From NCBI GenBank assembly GCA_913041895.1, contig CAJWKQ010000010.1, forward strand, positions 1 to 34,265: a DNA stretch of 34,265 bases. The letters are read 5' to 3'. Positions within the stretch are counted from its first letter, which is position 1; every line of letters starts with the position of its first letter. Below the pieces are notes generated by a model. It did no database searches and was not told the origin of the DNA. It was given only the letters and a program-made list of their open reading frames with translations. A program made the translations under genes and the position numbers. This document shows positions 24,204 to 32,983 of the stretch, one piece after another. The DNA comes from an uncultured Verrucomicrobiales bacterium (GTDB taxonomy: Bacteria > Verrucomicrobiota > Verrucomicrobiia > Limisphaerales > UBA1100).

Positions 24204-25261
24204 TGAACCTATTAGGTCTGTATGCATTGATCACCTTGTCAGTGCTTTTGCTTGGGTGTTCCAAGCGTGATGAAATAACTGCCGCGATAAACTCGAAGGG
24301 CAAAAAGCCACACATCTCTTCGCGAAAACTTGCTTTACCTAAAGCCGGCAGATTGGCTTTTCATAGTTACACGGCATACGACTTAGATGACTCCGGGAAA
24401 AGATGGTTGAATGGCCAAATCCACGTTTGTGATTTCCCTGCAAAAACAGCTGCGATCATTCCAGAAATTGAGAAGCACACCATTCACGCGATGAACCCAA
24501 TCTTCAGTCATGATGGTTCACAAATGACATTCATGGCACTCCCCATTGGTCCCAAGTACGCCGCAGATTGGCCAGTTGCATTGGATCTTTTTGTTTATGA
24601 TTTTAGAACGGGTGCATTGGCCAACATTTCGAAGCAAGCGGGCTTGGGAGCTTCTGTCGATGAAGACCCGATATTTACGCCAGATGGTGCTTCTCTAGTT
24701 TTTAAACGAAACCGAGACGATCTCTGGATGATTAATTTGAAAACACTTCGGGCCCAGCCCCTAACCAATGATGGAAAAAGGAACGAGGAGTCTGGCCCAA
24801 GGATTTCCCCTGATGGACAATGGATCTATTACTGGAACGGCGATGGCGTAGATGCAGACATATACCGAATTCCCGTGACAGGCGGTGCGGCGGAATTGCA
24901 GGCCGGATTACCAAAAATTCAAGAGATGTTTCCAGTGTTCATGGATAATGGTCAGCTAGCCTACACACGCTGGACCTCTCCTAAAGAGCATGATGACGAA
25001 ATTTACTTTCTTGATCTTGCAAGCGGCAAACATCATGGCGCCGCATTCAATAGCACCAATGGAGCAGATGATTCAGACCCTTTCGCCATAAACAATTGGG
25101 TAGGATTCTCCAGCAGTCGAACGGAAAATGGTAAAGGTGGATGGGACCTATATTTAGGTGACCCAAATTCACCAAACCCAATCCATCTACGTCAACTCAG
25201 TACATCCCGCCATGATCTTGGAGGAACCTACACATCCTCGGTCATTGGTCACACGAAATGA
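24203..25261 (+). CDS. TolB/WD40-like beta-propeller lipoprotein
   Basis: The 352-aa product has a lipobox SVLLLGC with Cys at residue 19, so it is an anchored lipoprotein. Blades of the PD40 type are visible: MNPIFSHDGSQMTFMAL, DEDPIFTPDGASLVFKR, GPRISPDGQWIYYWNG, DIYRIPVTGGAAEL and MFPVFMDNGQLAYTRW. The repeated aromatic and P-D-G turns are those of TolB-type propellers. No enzymatic residues are evident; it probably binds protein or glycan. It shares one base with the ceramidase-like stop (TAATG), so sulfatase, ceramidase-like protein and this lipoprotein form one unit. Confidence 0.87.
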   Translation: MNLLGLYALITLSVLLLGCSKRDEITAAINSKGKKPHISSRKLALPKAGRLAFHSYTAYDLDDSGKRWLNGQIHVCDFPAKTAAIIPEIEKHTIHAMNPIFSHDGSQMTFMALPIGPKYAADWPVALDLFVYDFRTGALANISKQAGLGASVDEDPIFTPDGASLVFKRNRDDLWMINLKTLRAQPLTNDGKRNEESGPRISPDGQWIYYWNGDGVDADIYRIPVTGGAAELQAGLPKIQEMFPVFMDNGQLAYTRWTSPKEHDDEIYFLDLASGKHHGAAFNSTNGADDSDPFAINNWVGFSSSRTENGKGGWDLYLGDPNSPNPIHLRQLSTSRHDLGGTYTSSVIGHTK

Positions 25262-25303
25262 TTACTTACTATCATTGATTTTGATTTTCACCGAGGTTAG
25301 CAT

Positions 25304-25320
25304 ATGTCTTATACACATCT
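25304..25320 (+). other. Tn5 mosaic-end-like sequence just before a large gene
   Basis: TCTTATACACATCT (25307-25320) is identical to the last 14 bases of the Tn5 transposase mosaic end used in tagmentation adapters. Including ATG before it, 16 of 17 positions match the mosaic end minus one TC unit. It lies 3 nt before the ATG at 25324. It could be an assembly or adapter residue, or chance. Confidence 0.35.
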
Positions 25321-25323
25321 ATC

Positions 25324-28300
25324 ATGAGAATCGTTCTTTGCCTTCTATTGTCTGTTTTTTTTATCGAGGGACTGCACGCAGCCGCTAAAAAACCTTTACC
25401 CAAACCTTTGCGGGCGCTGCTAATTACAGGTGGCTGTTGCCACGATTACGCTAAACAAAAGGATATACTCCAGCAGGGTTTGGAGCGACGCATCAATATC
25501 AAGATTGACCATGTTCATTCGCCCGATAAAAGCACCAAGCCACCCTTGGCGATCTATGGCAACTCAGATTACGCCAAGGGTTATGATTTGGTGATTCACG
25601 ACGAATGCTCAGCAGGTATCAATGACCCCAAAGTCATTGCCGGAGTCTTGGCTCCACACAAAAAAGGTATCCCTGGTGTAAACCTACATTGCGCCATGCA
25701 CTCCTACCGTTTTGGGAACTTTCGAGCACCTGTTAAGTTAAACGATGATAACGCAAAATGGTTTGAATACATCGGCTTACAATCCTCAGGCCATGGCCCA
25801 CAACGCCCCATCGACATCAAGTTCGAGAACAGCGTGCCGTTCATTACCAAAGGCGTAAAAAACTGGACGACCGAAAAAGAGGAACTCTATAACAATATTC
25901 AAGTCTTACCGACGGCCAAGATTATCGCCCGAGGAGAACAGGGTAAGTCCAAGGCCGTGGTGGCTTGGACAAATAATTATCATGGCACACGGGTCTTTAG
26001 CACCTCGCTTGGTCATAATAATGTCACCGTGGCAGATGCGCGGTACCTAAACCTTGTCGCTCGTGGCATCCTCTGGGCCACCCAGAAAGAGGATTGGCCG
26101 GTAATTCAGCCAAAGAGCGAATCCTTTGACCTAAGCAGCAAGCCAAAACCGGCAAGCCAAAAAAAAAACGGTAAAGCCGTAGCTTCCGTTCCGAAGAGCG
26201 CGGTAACCGGTGCTAAGGCTACCGCCAGCTCTGAGGAAAAAAACAAAAATAATTTTGCCTCAAACGCCATTGACGGGAAACCCAGCACTCGCTGGTGTGC
26301 CCAAGGCGGAGGCTCTGGCCAATGGCTGCAAGTCGAGCTGAAGGAGGCTTCGAATGTGGAAAACATCCGTATTATTTGGGAAAAAACCAACGCCGCCTAT
26401 TCCTATATTGTTGAGTTCTCAAGTAACGGAAAGGATTGGAAAACGGTAGTCGATCAATCCAAAAATAAGGAAGTTAGACAAATTACTCCCCACAAGGTTA
26501 ACGCCAATGGCGCGAAGTTTTTCAAGATCACATTTCTCGGTGCTAGCACAGGCGTTTGGGGCAGTCTGTGGGAGTTTGAGGCACACACCGGTACTTTGCC
26601 CGAGCTTCCGCGCAAAGCAATGAAGGCCGCAGAAAACGCGAGTAACAAAAGCGCCAATGGCTTCAATGGTGTGAAAGCCCCAGAAGGGTTTAAAGTAAAC
26701 CTCTTCGCCGCCCCGCCTGAGGTGAATTACCCCGTCTGTCTCACGGCGGCAGCCACCGGCGAGGTGTTTGTGGGCATCGATGAACAAGGTTCTCTCGGAA
26801 AAGAAAAAGGTCGCGGACGTGTAGTCCGGTGCATTGATACCGATGGCGATGGGAAAGCAGACCAAGTCAATACCTTTGCAAAAATGGATCACCCCCGTGG
26901 ACTTATATACGATAACGGTAAGCTCTGGGTACTGCATCCACCATTCCTCACGTTGTACGAGGATACCAATGAAGACGGCGTAGCCGATAGGGAGAAGCGA
27001 CTGATTGAGGGTATCAGTACCGATTATGTTTCGAAGCGCGGCGCTGATCACACAACCAACGGCATTCGGATGGGTATTGATGGCTGGATCTATATTGCTG
27101 TGGGCGACTTCGGCTTTACCAAGGCCGTTGGAGCCGATGGCAGAGTGCTAAGCCGGCGCGGCGGCGGTATCGTGCGTGTGCGTCCTGACGGCACAGACAT
27201 GGAAATATACTGCTGGGGCCTACGCAATATCCTCGATGCCTGCATTGATCCCTACCTTAACATTTTCACGCGTGACAACACCAACGACGGCGGCGGCTGG
27301 AACGTACGCTTCAGCCACATCATGCAGAGCGCAGAATATGGCTACCCGTCGTGGTACAAAAATTTCCACGAAGAGATTTTCCCGACACTCAAAGACTACG
27401 GCGGTGGATCCGGTTGCGGAGGCATGTTTTATCATGATACACGTTGGCCCAAACCATACAACCACGGAGCCTATACCTGCGACTGGGGACTCAGTGCAGT
27501 GTTTCTACATAACCCACCTGCTAACGGCCCAACCTTTGATGCGCATCAAGAAACTTTTCTTACCATTTCACGCCCAACTGACATCGATGTCGACGCCAGC
27601 GGCCGTATGTACGTAGCCAGCTGGCATGGAGGCAAATTCGCCTATGGCGGACCAAATGTCGGCTTCGTCGTGCAAGTTGTACCCGAAGGTTTCAAGCCTG
27701 AGCCTTTTCCGGACACCACCAAGATTGATGACATCGCTCTGTTCGATCTACTCATCGGCCCGAGCCAACAGCAAAACTTACATGCACAATTCGAGCTGCT
27801 CCGACGCGGCCCCAGCGCCGCCCGTACCGCCAAGCTCAATGCGCTTGCCACCAGCAAAGCCGTGCCACTCGTAGGTCGAGTGGCTGCCATCTTCACGCTC
27901 AAGCAACTCAATGGCATCAAGGCACAGGCCGATCTACTAAAGCTCGCCGCCAGCCCTGACGTCGGCGAGTTCGCTCTGCGAGCGTTAACCGATCGTACAG
28001 GTGAATTAAAAGGCCTTAAAAAAGACGTGTTCATCAGCGCGCTCGACAGCAAAAATGCCCGCGTACGTGCACAGGCACTCATAAGTCTGGGCCGTCTGAA
28101 CGATGCATCTGCGGCTGTAGCCATGCTCCCGCACGCCACCGCGCCCAAGCTCACCAAGGCTCCAGCTCAAAACAAACCGAATCCCGACCGCGTCATCCCG
28201 CATATTGCCACACGTGCGTTGGTAGCCCTTAAGCCAGTCGATACTTTACTTGATGCGCTGAACGGATCGCACAGCGCCACGGCACTCAGCGTGTTGAAAT

Positions 28301-29142
28301 ACATTCATGATGACAAAGTAATCGCCGCCCTCAACGCTCGCGCCGTCGAGAACCCTGATCCCGCCACGTTATCAACGCTCATACGTCTGTATCATCGTGA
28401 AGGCAGTTACACCGAAGGCTGGTGGGGCACACGCCCAGACACCACCGGCCCATACTTTGCTCGCGAAAAATGGAGCGGCAGCAATTCCATCGAGGTCGGC
28501 CTCAAGGCCGCCCTCACCAATGCACCCAAGACCACCATTGATACAGTCAGAATCCAGCTCGCCCGCCACAAGATTTCGTTCAAGGATCTCCCATCCGGCA
28601 TGGCCGCCGCCAGCAGCGGTACTGCCAACGCACCCTTCAAGATACCCACGCCCACGGGTGATCCAAAAAACTGGATTGCCACATTAGGTGAAAAGAAATC
28701 AATAGAACTTGCACTTAAGTCTAAAGGGGATATAGCGCGCGGGGAAATACTCTTTACCAGCCAAGCCTGTGTTGCGTGCCATACTACTAGCGACGGACAA
28801 TCCCCGAAAGGTCCCCACTTGGCGGACATCGGCAAACGTTACAAGCCCATCGAACTGTTGCAGTCCATTCTAAACCCTAACGCCGTCATCGCGCAGGGTT
28901 TCGACACCTACGCCTTTACTACCAAGGATAAGAAAACACACGTCGGTTTTGTCACCCTTGAAAGCTCCGATACCATAAGTATGCGAACTGCGGTAGGAGT
29001 TGCAGTGGAAATCCCTACTAAACAAATCCTCAAACGCGAAAAAATTGCCTACTCCTCCATGCCTCAGGGTTTGGCAGCAGGCCTAACCCCCAATCAACTG
29101 GCTGATCTACTAGCCTATTTAAAATCACTAAAATCTAACTAA
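25324..29142 (+). CDS. ThuA-F5/8C-PVC dehydrogenase-HEAT-cytochrome c fusion
   Basis: This 1272-aa exported protein has at least five parts. There is a signal peptide (1-20). A ThuA-like domain (about 29-255; LRALLITGGCCHDY, NLHCAMHSYR, LGHNNVTV) resembles a class I glutamine-amidotransferase fold linked to trehalose/sugar uptake. A Lys-rich linker leads to an F5/8 type C (discoidin) domain (about 295-425; ASNAIDGKPSTRWC, WLQVELKEASNVENIRI). The PVC membrane-bound dehydrogenase propeller follows (about 450-830; VNLFAAPPEV, RCIDTDGDGKADQVNTF, GIRMGIDGWIYIAVGDFG, GGGIVRVRPDGT). A helical HEAT-like region ends in a c-type cytochrome with CVACH (Cys1149-Cys1152-His1153). The heme is covalently attached in the periplasm. 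It would oxidise a sugar or polyol; the acceptor is unknown. Confidence 0.93.
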   Translation: MRIVLCLLLSVFFIEGLHAAAKKPLPKPLRALLITGGCCHDYAKQKDILQQGLERRINIKIDHVHSPDKSTKPPLAIYGNSDYAKGYDLVIHDECSAGINDPKVIAGVLAPHKKGIPGVNLHCAMHSYRFGNFRAPVKLNDDNAKWFEYIGLQSSGHGPQRPIDIKFENSVPFITKGVKNWTTEKEELYNNIQVLPTAKIIARGEQGKSKAVVAWTNNYHGTRVFSTSLGHNNVTVADARYLNLVARGILWATQKEDWPVIQPKSESFDLSSKPKPASQKKNGKAVASVPKSAVTGAKATASSEEKNKNNFASNAIDGKPSTRWCAQGGGSGQWLQVELKEASNVENIRIIWEKTNAAYSYIVEFSSNGKDWKTVVDQSKNKEVRQITPHKVNANGAKFFKITFLGASTGVWGSLWEFEAHTGTLPELPRKAMKAAENASNKSANGFNGVKAPEGFKVNLFAAPPEVNYPVCLTAAATGEVFVGIDEQGSLGKEKGRGRVVRCIDTDGDGKADQVNTFAKMDHPRGLIYDNGKLWVLHPPFLTLYEDTNEDGVADREKRLIEGISTDYVSKRGADHTTNGIRMGIDGWIYIAVGDFGFTKAVGADGRVLSRRGGGIVRVRPDGTDMEIYCWGLRNILDACIDPYLNIFTRDNTNDGGGWNVRFSHIMQSAEYGYPSWYKNFHEEIFPTLKDYGGGSGCGGMFYHDTRWPKPYNHGAYTCDWGLSAVFLHNPPANGPTFDAHQETFLTISRPTDIDVDASGRMYVASWHGGKFAYGGPNVGFVVQVVPEGFKPEPFPDTTKIDDIALFDLLIGPSQQQNLHAQFELLRRGPSAARTAKLNALATSKAVPLVGRVAAIFTLKQLNGIKAQADLLKLAASPDVGEFALRALTDRTGELKGLKKDVFISALDSKNARVRAQALISLGRLNDASAAVAMLPHATAPKLTKAPAQNKPNPDRVIPHIATRALVALKPVDTLLDALNGSHSATALSVLKYIHDDKVIAALNARAVENPDPATLSTLIRLYHREGSYTEGWWGTRPDTTGPYFAREKWSGSNSIEVGLKAALTNAPKTTIDTVRIQLARHKISFKDLPSGMAAASSGTANAPFKIPTPTGDPKNWIATLGEKKSIELALKSKGDIARGEILFTSQACVACHTTSDGQSPKGPHLADIGKRYKPIELLQSILNPNAVIAQGFDTYAFTTKDKKTHVGFVTLESSDTISMRTAVGVAVEIPTKQILKREKIAYSSMPQGLAAGLTPNQLADLLAYLKSLKSN

Positions 29143-29149
29143 ACTTTGA

Positions 29150-30565
29150 ATGCAAAAGCTCCTATTTATTACCTGCACTCTTTATATAACAATACTACTG
29201 CAAGCCATAGAGTTCGAAAAAAATGTAATCTATAAAAAAGTAGGGCAAAGAGAACTAAAGCTAGATATCATGTATACTAAGGGCGCAAAAATGCAGCCTT
29301 TGGTTATGTGTATTCATGGCGGCGGATGGATGGGAGGGCACCGCTCCATGTATCATAGTCGGATGCGTAAAATAGCCGAGGAAGGCTACGTAGCCGCCAC
29401 ACTAGAGTATCGGTTTGCCCCCAAAACAATTTGGCCGGGGCAACTGGAGGACGTTCAAGCAGCTCATAAATTTCTGGTTAAAAACGCTGCCAAGTATGGA
29501 ATTGATCCAGAACGTATTGCCGCATGGGGTGAATCAGCGGGTGGTCACTTATCCCTATTACTCGGCCTAATGCCAAAAGAAAAAGGGGAATCGCTACGCC
29601 TTCGCGGAATCGTAAATTATTTTGGACCAACGGAATTTCGCCAAACCGATCGAATCCAAGGAGCTGGTCGCTTTATGCTAATGGCATTAATGGGCGGACG
29701 ATTGGAAAACAAAAAGGAAATACTGGCAGAAGCCTCTCCCATGTTTCACATAGGACGAACAGACCCTCCCATCCTGACATTACATGGTACCAAGGATCGT
29801 TTGGTTCCTATAGAGGGATCAGAACTGCTTCATGAAGAAATGATCAAAGCACAAGTTCCCGGCCAACTATTTCCCATGGAAAATACTGGCCATGGCATGG
29901 GACGAGACCGAAAAAAAGGGCAGGCACTTTTGCGTAATTTCTTTTTTGATTATCTGAGGAGTTCTGAAATGGAACTTATGGCTCATGAAGATTTTGATAA
30001 AGGCACCAGCAGATGGGAACCCACCGACCCCAAGGCATGGAAAATAGTAAAAAAAAATGGACGCAGCTTCTACTCCTTGCACGCAAAAAGTAATTACAAA
30101 ACTAAAGTACGTTCACCTTTCAATATTTCTCTACTTAAAGAAAGTGAAGTAGGGGATTTCGTTTTAGATGTAGATTTGCGTTCCACAATCAAGGTCTACG
30201 GACACCAAGACCTTTGCCTCTTCTTTGGCCATCAGGATCCAGAACATTATTATTATGTGCATCTTGGCCGCAAAGCCGACGCTCATGCTAATTCCATCTT
30301 CCTAGTGAATAATGCCCCACGAGTGAGCATAGCCGAGACCAGAACTAATGGTACTGACTGGAGTCGCGGCTGGCACCGCGCACGGATACGACGCGAAGCG
30401 GTTTCGGGCAAGATTGAGGTTTTCTTTGATGATATGCAAAAACCAATCATGACCACGGTTGATAAGACCTTTACCCATGGCCGCGTGGGCATTGGCAGCT
30501 TTGATGATACCGGCGACTTTGACGCCATTCGACTCTGGGGTAAAAAAATCAAAAAAAGAAAATGA
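29150..30565 (+). CDS. Alpha/beta hydrolase with C-terminal laminin-G-like domain
   Basis: The 471-aa product has a signal peptide (about 1-19). The N-terminal HSL/BD-FAE-type esterase has HGGGW (56-60, oxyanion), GESAG (127-131, nucleophile Ser129), LHGTKDRLVP (acid Asp) and ENTGHGMG (His). From about residue 284 a second domain follows (WKIVKKNGRSFYSL, FVLDVDLRSTIKVYGHQDLC, YVHLGRKADAHANS, GWHRARIRREAVSGKIEVFFDD, GRVGIGSFDDTGDFDAI), the pattern of DUF1080/concanavalin-like sugar-binding domains. It probably removes acyl groups from a bound glycan. It starts 7 nt after the large dehydrogenase gene. Confidence 0.88.
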   Translation: MQKLLFITCTLYITILLQAIEFEKNVIYKKVGQRELKLDIMYTKGAKMQPLVMCIHGGGWMGGHRSMYHSRMRKIAEEGYVAATLEYRFAPKTIWPGQLEDVQAAHKFLVKNAAKYGIDPERIAAWGESAGGHLSLLLGLMPKEKGESLRLRGIVNYFGPTEFRQTDRIQGAGRFMLMALMGGRLENKKEILAEASPMFHIGRTDPPILTLHGTKDRLVPIEGSELLHEEMIKAQVPGQLFPMENTGHGMGRDRKKGQALLRNFFFDYLRSSEMELMAHEDFDKGTSRWEPTDPKAWKIVKKNGRSFYSLHAKSNYKTKVRSPFNISLLKESEVGDFVLDVDLRSTIKVYGHQDLCLFFGHQDPEHYYYVHLGRKADAHANSIFLVNNAPRVSIAETRTNGTDWSRGWHRARIRREAVSGKIEVFFDDMQKPIMTTVDKTFTHGRVGIGSFDDTGDFDAIRLWGKKIKKRK

Positions 30566-30607
30566 ATGCCCCTTACCTCTGTTGATTCAAACCAAAAAAG
30601 AATAATC

Positions 30608-31645
30608 ATGGGCAATTTGCGAATCTACATCTCTCTGCTTTGGACAGGCGTCGCATTGTTTTCGTCTGGGTGTGTTGTAAAACCAGAACTTCGATTTGAG
30701 GCAAATGCGGTGATTGTCGAAGCCAATCAGGGTACGCTAAGTATTCGACCGAAAGGAGGCGAACCCCTTCTCGGGCATACCACTCGGAAGGGTGGCAAGA
30801 TTCGATTTGTTCCGGAGTTTCCATTTCTGAAAGGGCAACCCTATGAAGCGACCTTTACCAACGTCTCAGGCCAACGCACCAGTTACCTACGCACACTACC
30901 GATTTCAGCTCCCATTCCAAAGTTGATCAAAATCTTCCCGAGCGGATCTACTGTCCCAACCAACCATCTCAAATTCTACCTTCAATTCACTGCCCGTATG
31001 GAACAGGGAAATATATTTCGTCACTTCCGACTGGTTGATCTGAACACTAACCAACCCATAGAAGAGCCCTTTCGTAAAACGGAACTTTGGAGCGCAGACG
31101 GTAAACGTTTGACGCTCTGGTTACATCCAGGCCGCCAAAAGACCGGCATAAACCTAAACGTTGACCTAGGTCCAGTGCTGGAACCACAAGGGCGTTATGC
31201 GTTGGAAATCTCAAGTATCTGGAAGTCGGAGCAAGGTTTAGCTCTAGCCCAGTCAGCTCGTAAAGTTTTCGCAACCAAACCCGCTGATCGTACTAAACCC
31301 AAACCCGCGAGATGGATAGTTGACCCTCCTGCCGCAAACTCACGGAAGCCGCTAACCATTACCTTTAAAAACCCCTTGGATTGGGCACTACTGCACACCA
31401 TGCTCACAGTATTGAATGCCGCAGATGAAGAAGTTCCCGGCAAGATTAATGTCGTTCAAAACGAAACCCAATGGCATTTCACCCCGTCACATAGCTGGAT
31501 GAAAGGTGATTACCGGATAAGGGTGGGATGGGAGCTGGAAGACTTAGCTGGCAACAATCTCTTAAGGTTATTTGAAGTAAACCTTGAGGACGGCCGCGTG
31601 CCGGCCTTAACCGGCCCACGGTATTTAGAGTTTAGCCCTCAATAA
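30608..31645 (+). CDS. Ig-like (SbsA-type) lipoprotein
   Basis: I chose the ATG at 30608 because MGNLRIYISLLWTGVALFSSGC gives a lipobox (FSSGC), while the in-frame ATG at 30566 adds a charged stretch before the signal. The 345-aa product has two Ig-like domains of the SbsA/Big_5 type. One is about 80-215 (LIKIFPSGSTVPTNHLKFYLQFTARME, given in part, then TELWSADGKRLTLWLHPGRQ); the other is about 225-340 (PARWIVDPPAANSRKPLTI, DYRIRVGWELEDLAGN). Such proteins are extracellular or envelope binding scaffolds. It is the last + strand gene before a convergent gene only 15 nt away. Its function is unknown. Confidence 0.8.
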   Translation: MGNLRIYISLLWTGVALFSSGCVVKPELRFEANAVIVEANQGTLSIRPKGGEPLLGHTTRKGGKIRFVPEFPFLKGQPYEATFTNVSGQRTSYLRTLPISAPIPKLIKIFPSGSTVPTNHLKFYLQFTARMEQGNIFRHFRLVDLNTNQPIEEPFRKTELWSADGKRLTLWLHPGRQKTGINLNVDLGPVLEPQGRYALEISSIWKSEQGLALAQSARKVFATKPADRTKPKPARWIVDPPAANSRKPLTITFKNPLDWALLHTMLTVLNAADEEVPGKINVVQNETQWHFTPSHSWMKGDYRIRVGWELEDLAGNNLLRLFEVNLEDGRVPALTGPRYLEFSPQ

Positions 31646-31660
31646 GAGGTAACTTTACAG

Positions 31661-32791
31661 TTATGGTAATTTTACTATCTCTAAGTTCAAGGCTCCCTTT
31701 ACCTCTCGCAGTAAAACAGCTTGTTGCTTCCCATAACCATCCACTTGTACAGCACCGTGTAATTCCTCCAGGACTTCGACACCTTTAGGATCCTTCGCAA
31801 CACCTTTGTTACGTCGGGCTGCTTGCTTGTTGATTTTATCATCACTGGGAGCAATCAATTTCATGTCAATACGTGCAGCCCAGTATTTACTTGGAGTATA
31901 ATCGAAGAGCTTGTGAAAGCGCATAGAATGAGTAACCAACCATTGTTTGCCTCCACTAAAATAGGTGAACATATCTAAAGGCCGGTTACCGGAGCCTAGC
32001 TCCAGTACACTCGTACCCTTAACCTGCGCTCCATCTTTCAAGTTCGTAATTGGAAACTTTGCTATCGGAGTACAGGCAAAGGATCCTACCAAGTATGGAG
32101 TGCCTGCTTCCTGAGTCAGGATAAAACTCTGAATAGGAGCTTTTGTTTCCCATCGGCCATGCGCTACGTGATAGGTATCTGTGCTGAAAACAGCAGCCTT
32201 GGAGCCGTGCAGGATTGGGGTGGGAATGGAAAAAATCTTACTTCGGAATGCATCGTTACTTTGTCCTGCAGCCAATACGCGACCATCGTGATAACCAATT
32301 GCACTGATTCGTGAAATCTTCAGTTTTTCAGATAACTTTATACGCACCCAGTTCAGTTTATCTGTATTAAGCGTTTTTAATTTCCCTGAACTCTCCAGAG
32401 TAAGAATCGTTGAGATTCCGTCACTTCGACGTACGCTAATGTAGAGTGTGCCGGTTTCTGGATTTGCCTTTAAATCGTTAATGGCAACCTTGTCCGGAGA
32501 AGCCCCAATGGCACTAGCTAGCTTAGCGTCAAGATTAGCCATAAGTTTGACGGGTTTAAACTTACCAGTATCCTCTGTATCAATTGCCACCATTGAACCT
32601 CCTGCTTCAGCCACTAGAAGGAGACCATGATTAGCAGCGTGCATCACTCCTGCACCATTCAGTTTTAATTCTCCTTTCTGTGGTTTCTTAAAAAAGGCCT
32701 GCGTAGCAGACTTAGCCTCAGAAGGCTCTTTGGCAAAGACGTGGAACGAAAGAGTAAGAGCAACAAGAAGGAAGGGAATGATAGAATTCAT
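31661..32791 (-). CDS. Exported beta-propeller-like protein of unknown function
   Basis: This is the only well-supported minus-strand gene. I chose the start at 32791 (MNSIIPFLLVALTLSFHVFA, signal peptide); the upstream extension to 32830 would add 13 residues and run over the candidate promoter. The 376-aa product has repeating strands such as GVMHAANHGLLLVAEAGGSMV, LKANPETGTLYISVRRSDG, ISAIGYHDGRVLAAG and SRSNDAF-like turns, consistent with a seven-bladed propeller of the NHL/esterase-like type. I do not recognise a specific family. It converges on the Ig-like gene with a 15-nt gap. A short AT-rich hairpin (TAACT/AGTTA, 31650-31663) lies at the junction. Confidence 0.78.
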   Translation of the reverse strand: MNSIIPFLLVALTLSFHVFAKEPSEAKSATQAFFKKPQKGELKLNGAGVMHAANHGLLLVAEAGGSMVAIDTEDTGKFKPVKLMANLDAKLASAIGASPDKVAINDLKANPETGTLYISVRRSDGISTILTLESSGKLKTLNTDKLNWVRIKLSEKLKISRISAIGYHDGRVLAAGQSNDAFRSKIFSIPTPILHGSKAAVFSTDTYHVAHGRWETKAPIQSFILTQEAGTPYLVGSFACTPIAKFPITNLKDGAQVKGTSVLELGSGNRPLDMFTYFSGGKQWLVTHSMRFHKLFDYTPSKYWAARIDMKLIAPSDDKINKQAARRNKGVAKDPKGVEVLEELHGAVQVDGYGKQQAVLLREVKGALNLEIVKLP

Positions 32792-32813
32792 TTTATGTAT
32801 TCGGTTCGGATGA

Positions 32814-32841
32814 ATATTAACAACCAACACTAAGTAGGCAA
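32814..32841 (-). promoter_or_regulatory. Candidate promoter of the minus-strand propeller gene
   Basis: On the minus strand TTGCCT (32836-32841) and TAATAT (32814-32819) are 16 nt apart. They lie about 23 nt before the preferred start at 32791. The match is moderate (4 of 6 at each box). It supports the shorter start. The rest of the 32792-32983 gap shows no other clear element. Confidence 0.3.
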
Positions 32842-32983
32842 TCCATAAAGCCTAGATAACTTTCCTAAGCAGTTGTTTGAATAGAATTTCCAGTGAAGAA
32901 ACCGAATTTAGGCACATGAATAATAAACTTGCTTAATCCCGGCACACTGAGACCTTAAGTTGTTCGATGTGTAGTTCATTAAT

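Noticed and set aside
26419-27051. A 210-codon minus-strand open frame inside the fusion dehydrogenase gene
   Set aside because: The plus-strand frame encodes clear discoidin and dehydrogenase motifs; the minus-strand translation is unlike any family and is a codon-composition shadow.
27642-28157. A 171-codon minus-strand open frame
   Set aside because: It is an Ala/Ser/Arg-rich shadow of a GC-rich HEAT-like region and has no signal, motif or promoter.
31646-31663. Bidirectional terminator between the convergent genes
   Set aside because: The TAACT/AGTTA hairpin is only five AT-rich pairs and has no clear T-run on either side; it is too weak to call.
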